From: Desulfatitalea tepidiphila
Lineage (GTDB): Bacteria > Desulfobacterota > Desulfobacteria > Desulfobacterales > Desulfosarcinaceae
Assembly: GCF_001293685.1 (NCBI RefSeq)
Contig: NZ_BCAG01000001.1
Location: forward strand, 930,001-994,000
Direction of reading: 5' to 3'
Length of the DNA: 64,000 nt
The stretch's first letter is position 1. Every line of letters starts with the position of its first letter. The position numbers were made by a program, and so were the translations under genes. Under the pieces are notes generated by a model. The model was not told where the DNA came from, did no database searches, and saw only the letters and a program-made list of their open reading frames with translations. This document shows, piece by piece, positions 63,129 to 64,000 of this stretch.

Positions 63129-63160
63129 ACGGGCGCCGGACAAAGTTCGGCGCCCGTTTT
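63129..63160 (+). terminator. Rho-independent terminator of pckG
   Basis: ACGGGCGCCG (63129-63138) pairs with CGGCGCCCGT (63148-63157), a 10-bp stem with a nine-base loop, then TTTT. It starts 45 bp after the pckG stop. Confidence 0.9.
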
Positions 63161-63242
63161 GCCGTTATAAAGAAGCTGCGCGATCATCGGCATCGGGTAT
63201 TGTGGTGTCGGATGGTGCAACAGGCTCGAGAAAGAAAAGCAA

Positions 63243-64000
63243 ATGCCCGAAAGCAGCATCCTCAAGGTCGTCTTCAGCCGCCGCATGTTCACGGCCGCGA
63301 TCATGGGATTCAGCAGCGGATTGCCGCTGCTGCTCACCCTGTCGCTGCTTCAGGCCTGGATGACCAAGGAAGGCATCGATCTTACCGTCATCGGCTTGAT
63401 GGCGCTCGTGGGGCTGCCCTATACCTTGAAGTTCTTGTGGGCACCGATCCTCGACCGGTTCAACGTCCCCTATTTCGGACGACGAAGAGGCTGGTTGCTC
63501 GCCAGTCAATCGTTCTTGATGCTTGCCATCATCGGGCTGGGAGCGGTCGACCCGGCCCGGAATCCCTGGATGGTGGCTTTGGCGGCCCTGTGGGTGACCT
63601 ATTTCAGCGCCTCCCAGGACATCGTCATCGATGCCTACCGGCGTGAGGACCTCGCCGATACCGAACTGGGATTGGGGTCTTCTCTCTATGTCACCGGCTA
63701 CCGGGTGGGGATGTGGGTCGCCGGGGGCGGGGGCTTCATCCTCGCCGACCTCATGCCGTTCTCGATGGTCTATCTCATCATGGCCTGCTGCATGCTCCCC
63801 GGCATCCTGACCACCCTGGTTTCACCCGAACCCACGACGCCCCACGGCATTCCTCGAAGTATCAAGGAGGCGGTCGTCGATCCGTTTGTCGAATACTTCA
63901 GCCGCAAAGGGGCCGTGTGGGTGCTGGCCTTCATCCTTCTATACAAGATCGGCGATACCATGGCCAGCGCCATGACCACCCCCTTTTATCTCGACCTGGG
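63243..64000 (+). CDS. AmpG-like MFS permease (3' end outside window)
   Basis: An open frame from the ATG at 63243 to the window edge gives 252 residues. MGFSSGLPLLLTLSLLQAWMTKEGIDL, YTLKFLWAPILDRFNVP and GRRRGWLLASQS are AmpG-family features, with SQDIVIDAYRREDL following. AmpG imports anhydro-muropeptides. The lytic transglycosylase at 14510 and ldtD fit wall recycling, though they are not adjacent. The ribosome-binding site is weak (GAAAG). Confidence 0.8.
   Translation, partial: MPESSILKVVFSRRMFTAAIMGFSSGLPLLLTLSLLQAWMTKEGIDLTVIGLMALVGLPYTLKFLWAPILDRFNVPYFGRRRGWLLASQSFLMLAIIGLGAVDPARNPWMVALAALWVTYFSASQDIVIDAYRREDLADTELGLGSSLYVTGYRVGMWVAGGGGFILADLMPFSMVYLIMACCMLPGILTTLVSPEPTTPHGIPRSIKEAVVDPFVEYFSRKGAVWVLAFILLYKIGDTMASAMTTPFYLDL

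Overview
The window is GC-rich bacterial chromosome with no rRNA, tRNA, CRISPR array or insertion sequence that I can recognise. The gene content suggests a strictly anaerobic, sulfate-reducer-like member of the Desulfobacterota (Desulfosarcina-type). The evidence is several HdrA/HdrB/HdrC/MvhD/FrhB-type electron-transfer proteins in one cluster, a MetF with a C-terminal Cys-rich domain, a GTP-dependent PEP carboxykinase, TRAP and branched-chain amino-acid transporters, and many PAS/histidine-kinase proteins. The taxonomic placement is inference from gene content only.

Layout. 1-5.1 kb: the end of a RimK-type ATP-grasp gene, a repeat-filled gap, a PP-loop ATPase, and an MFS transporter paired with a B12-type radical SAM protein. 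5.2-12.4 kb: small proteins, a DnaQ-like exonuclease/RecQ helicase fusion with a one-base frameshift, a rhomboid-like membrane protein without a visible catalytic serine, an unrecognised protein and a YcgL-type nucleotidyltransferase. 12.7-15.3 kb: MetF-like methylenetetrahydrofolate reductase and a lytic transglycosylase. 15.3-33.3 kb: the most unusual region, all on the minus strand. A sigma70-type promoter (33340-33368) precedes a receiver/histidine kinase and a sigma54-dependent activator. A sigma54-type -24/-12 promoter (29726-29740) then precedes nine collinear genes: receiver protein, HdrA with an inserted GltD/NfnL-like module, MvhD, FrhB-like, a double HdrA with a complete response-regulator receiver domain inserted in it, HdrC, HdrB, a transmembrane histidine kinase with heme-c-like Cys/His motifs, and a second receiver/kinase. 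My inference is a flavin-based electron-bifurcating or confurcating complex linked to NAD(P)H and disulfide chemistry, whose transcription and possibly enzyme activity are set by phosphorelay.

33.4-46 kb: thiol peroxidase, a Gate-domain membrane protein, a TRAP transporter followed directly by pxpA-pxpB-pxpC (5-oxoprolinase), and a convergent livK-H-M-G-F ABC transporter. 46.4-54.2 kb: ssb, a DUF362/ferredoxin gene with a second one-base homopolymer frameshift, an RlmL-type methyltransferase, a cupin, a ferritin-like protein, an LdtD-like L,D-transpeptidase convergent with a YcbK-like peptidase, and two Hsp20 genes. 54.7-64 kb: a PanG-like reductase followed by panB and panC with coaE nearby (pantothenate/CoA synthesis), an HD-GYP protein, a receiver-HDOD protein whose phospho-acceptor Asp is Glu, rdgB, pckG with a clear terminator, and the start of an AmpG-like MFS gene cut by the window edge.

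Dispersed structure includes a composite repeat of about 220 bp (two long copies and one shorter), GAAAG-rich microrepeats in the gaps of the hdr cluster, MetR-like boxes upstream of metF and the MFS gene, and strong hairpins after the first (binding-protein) gene of both the TRAP and the liv operons.
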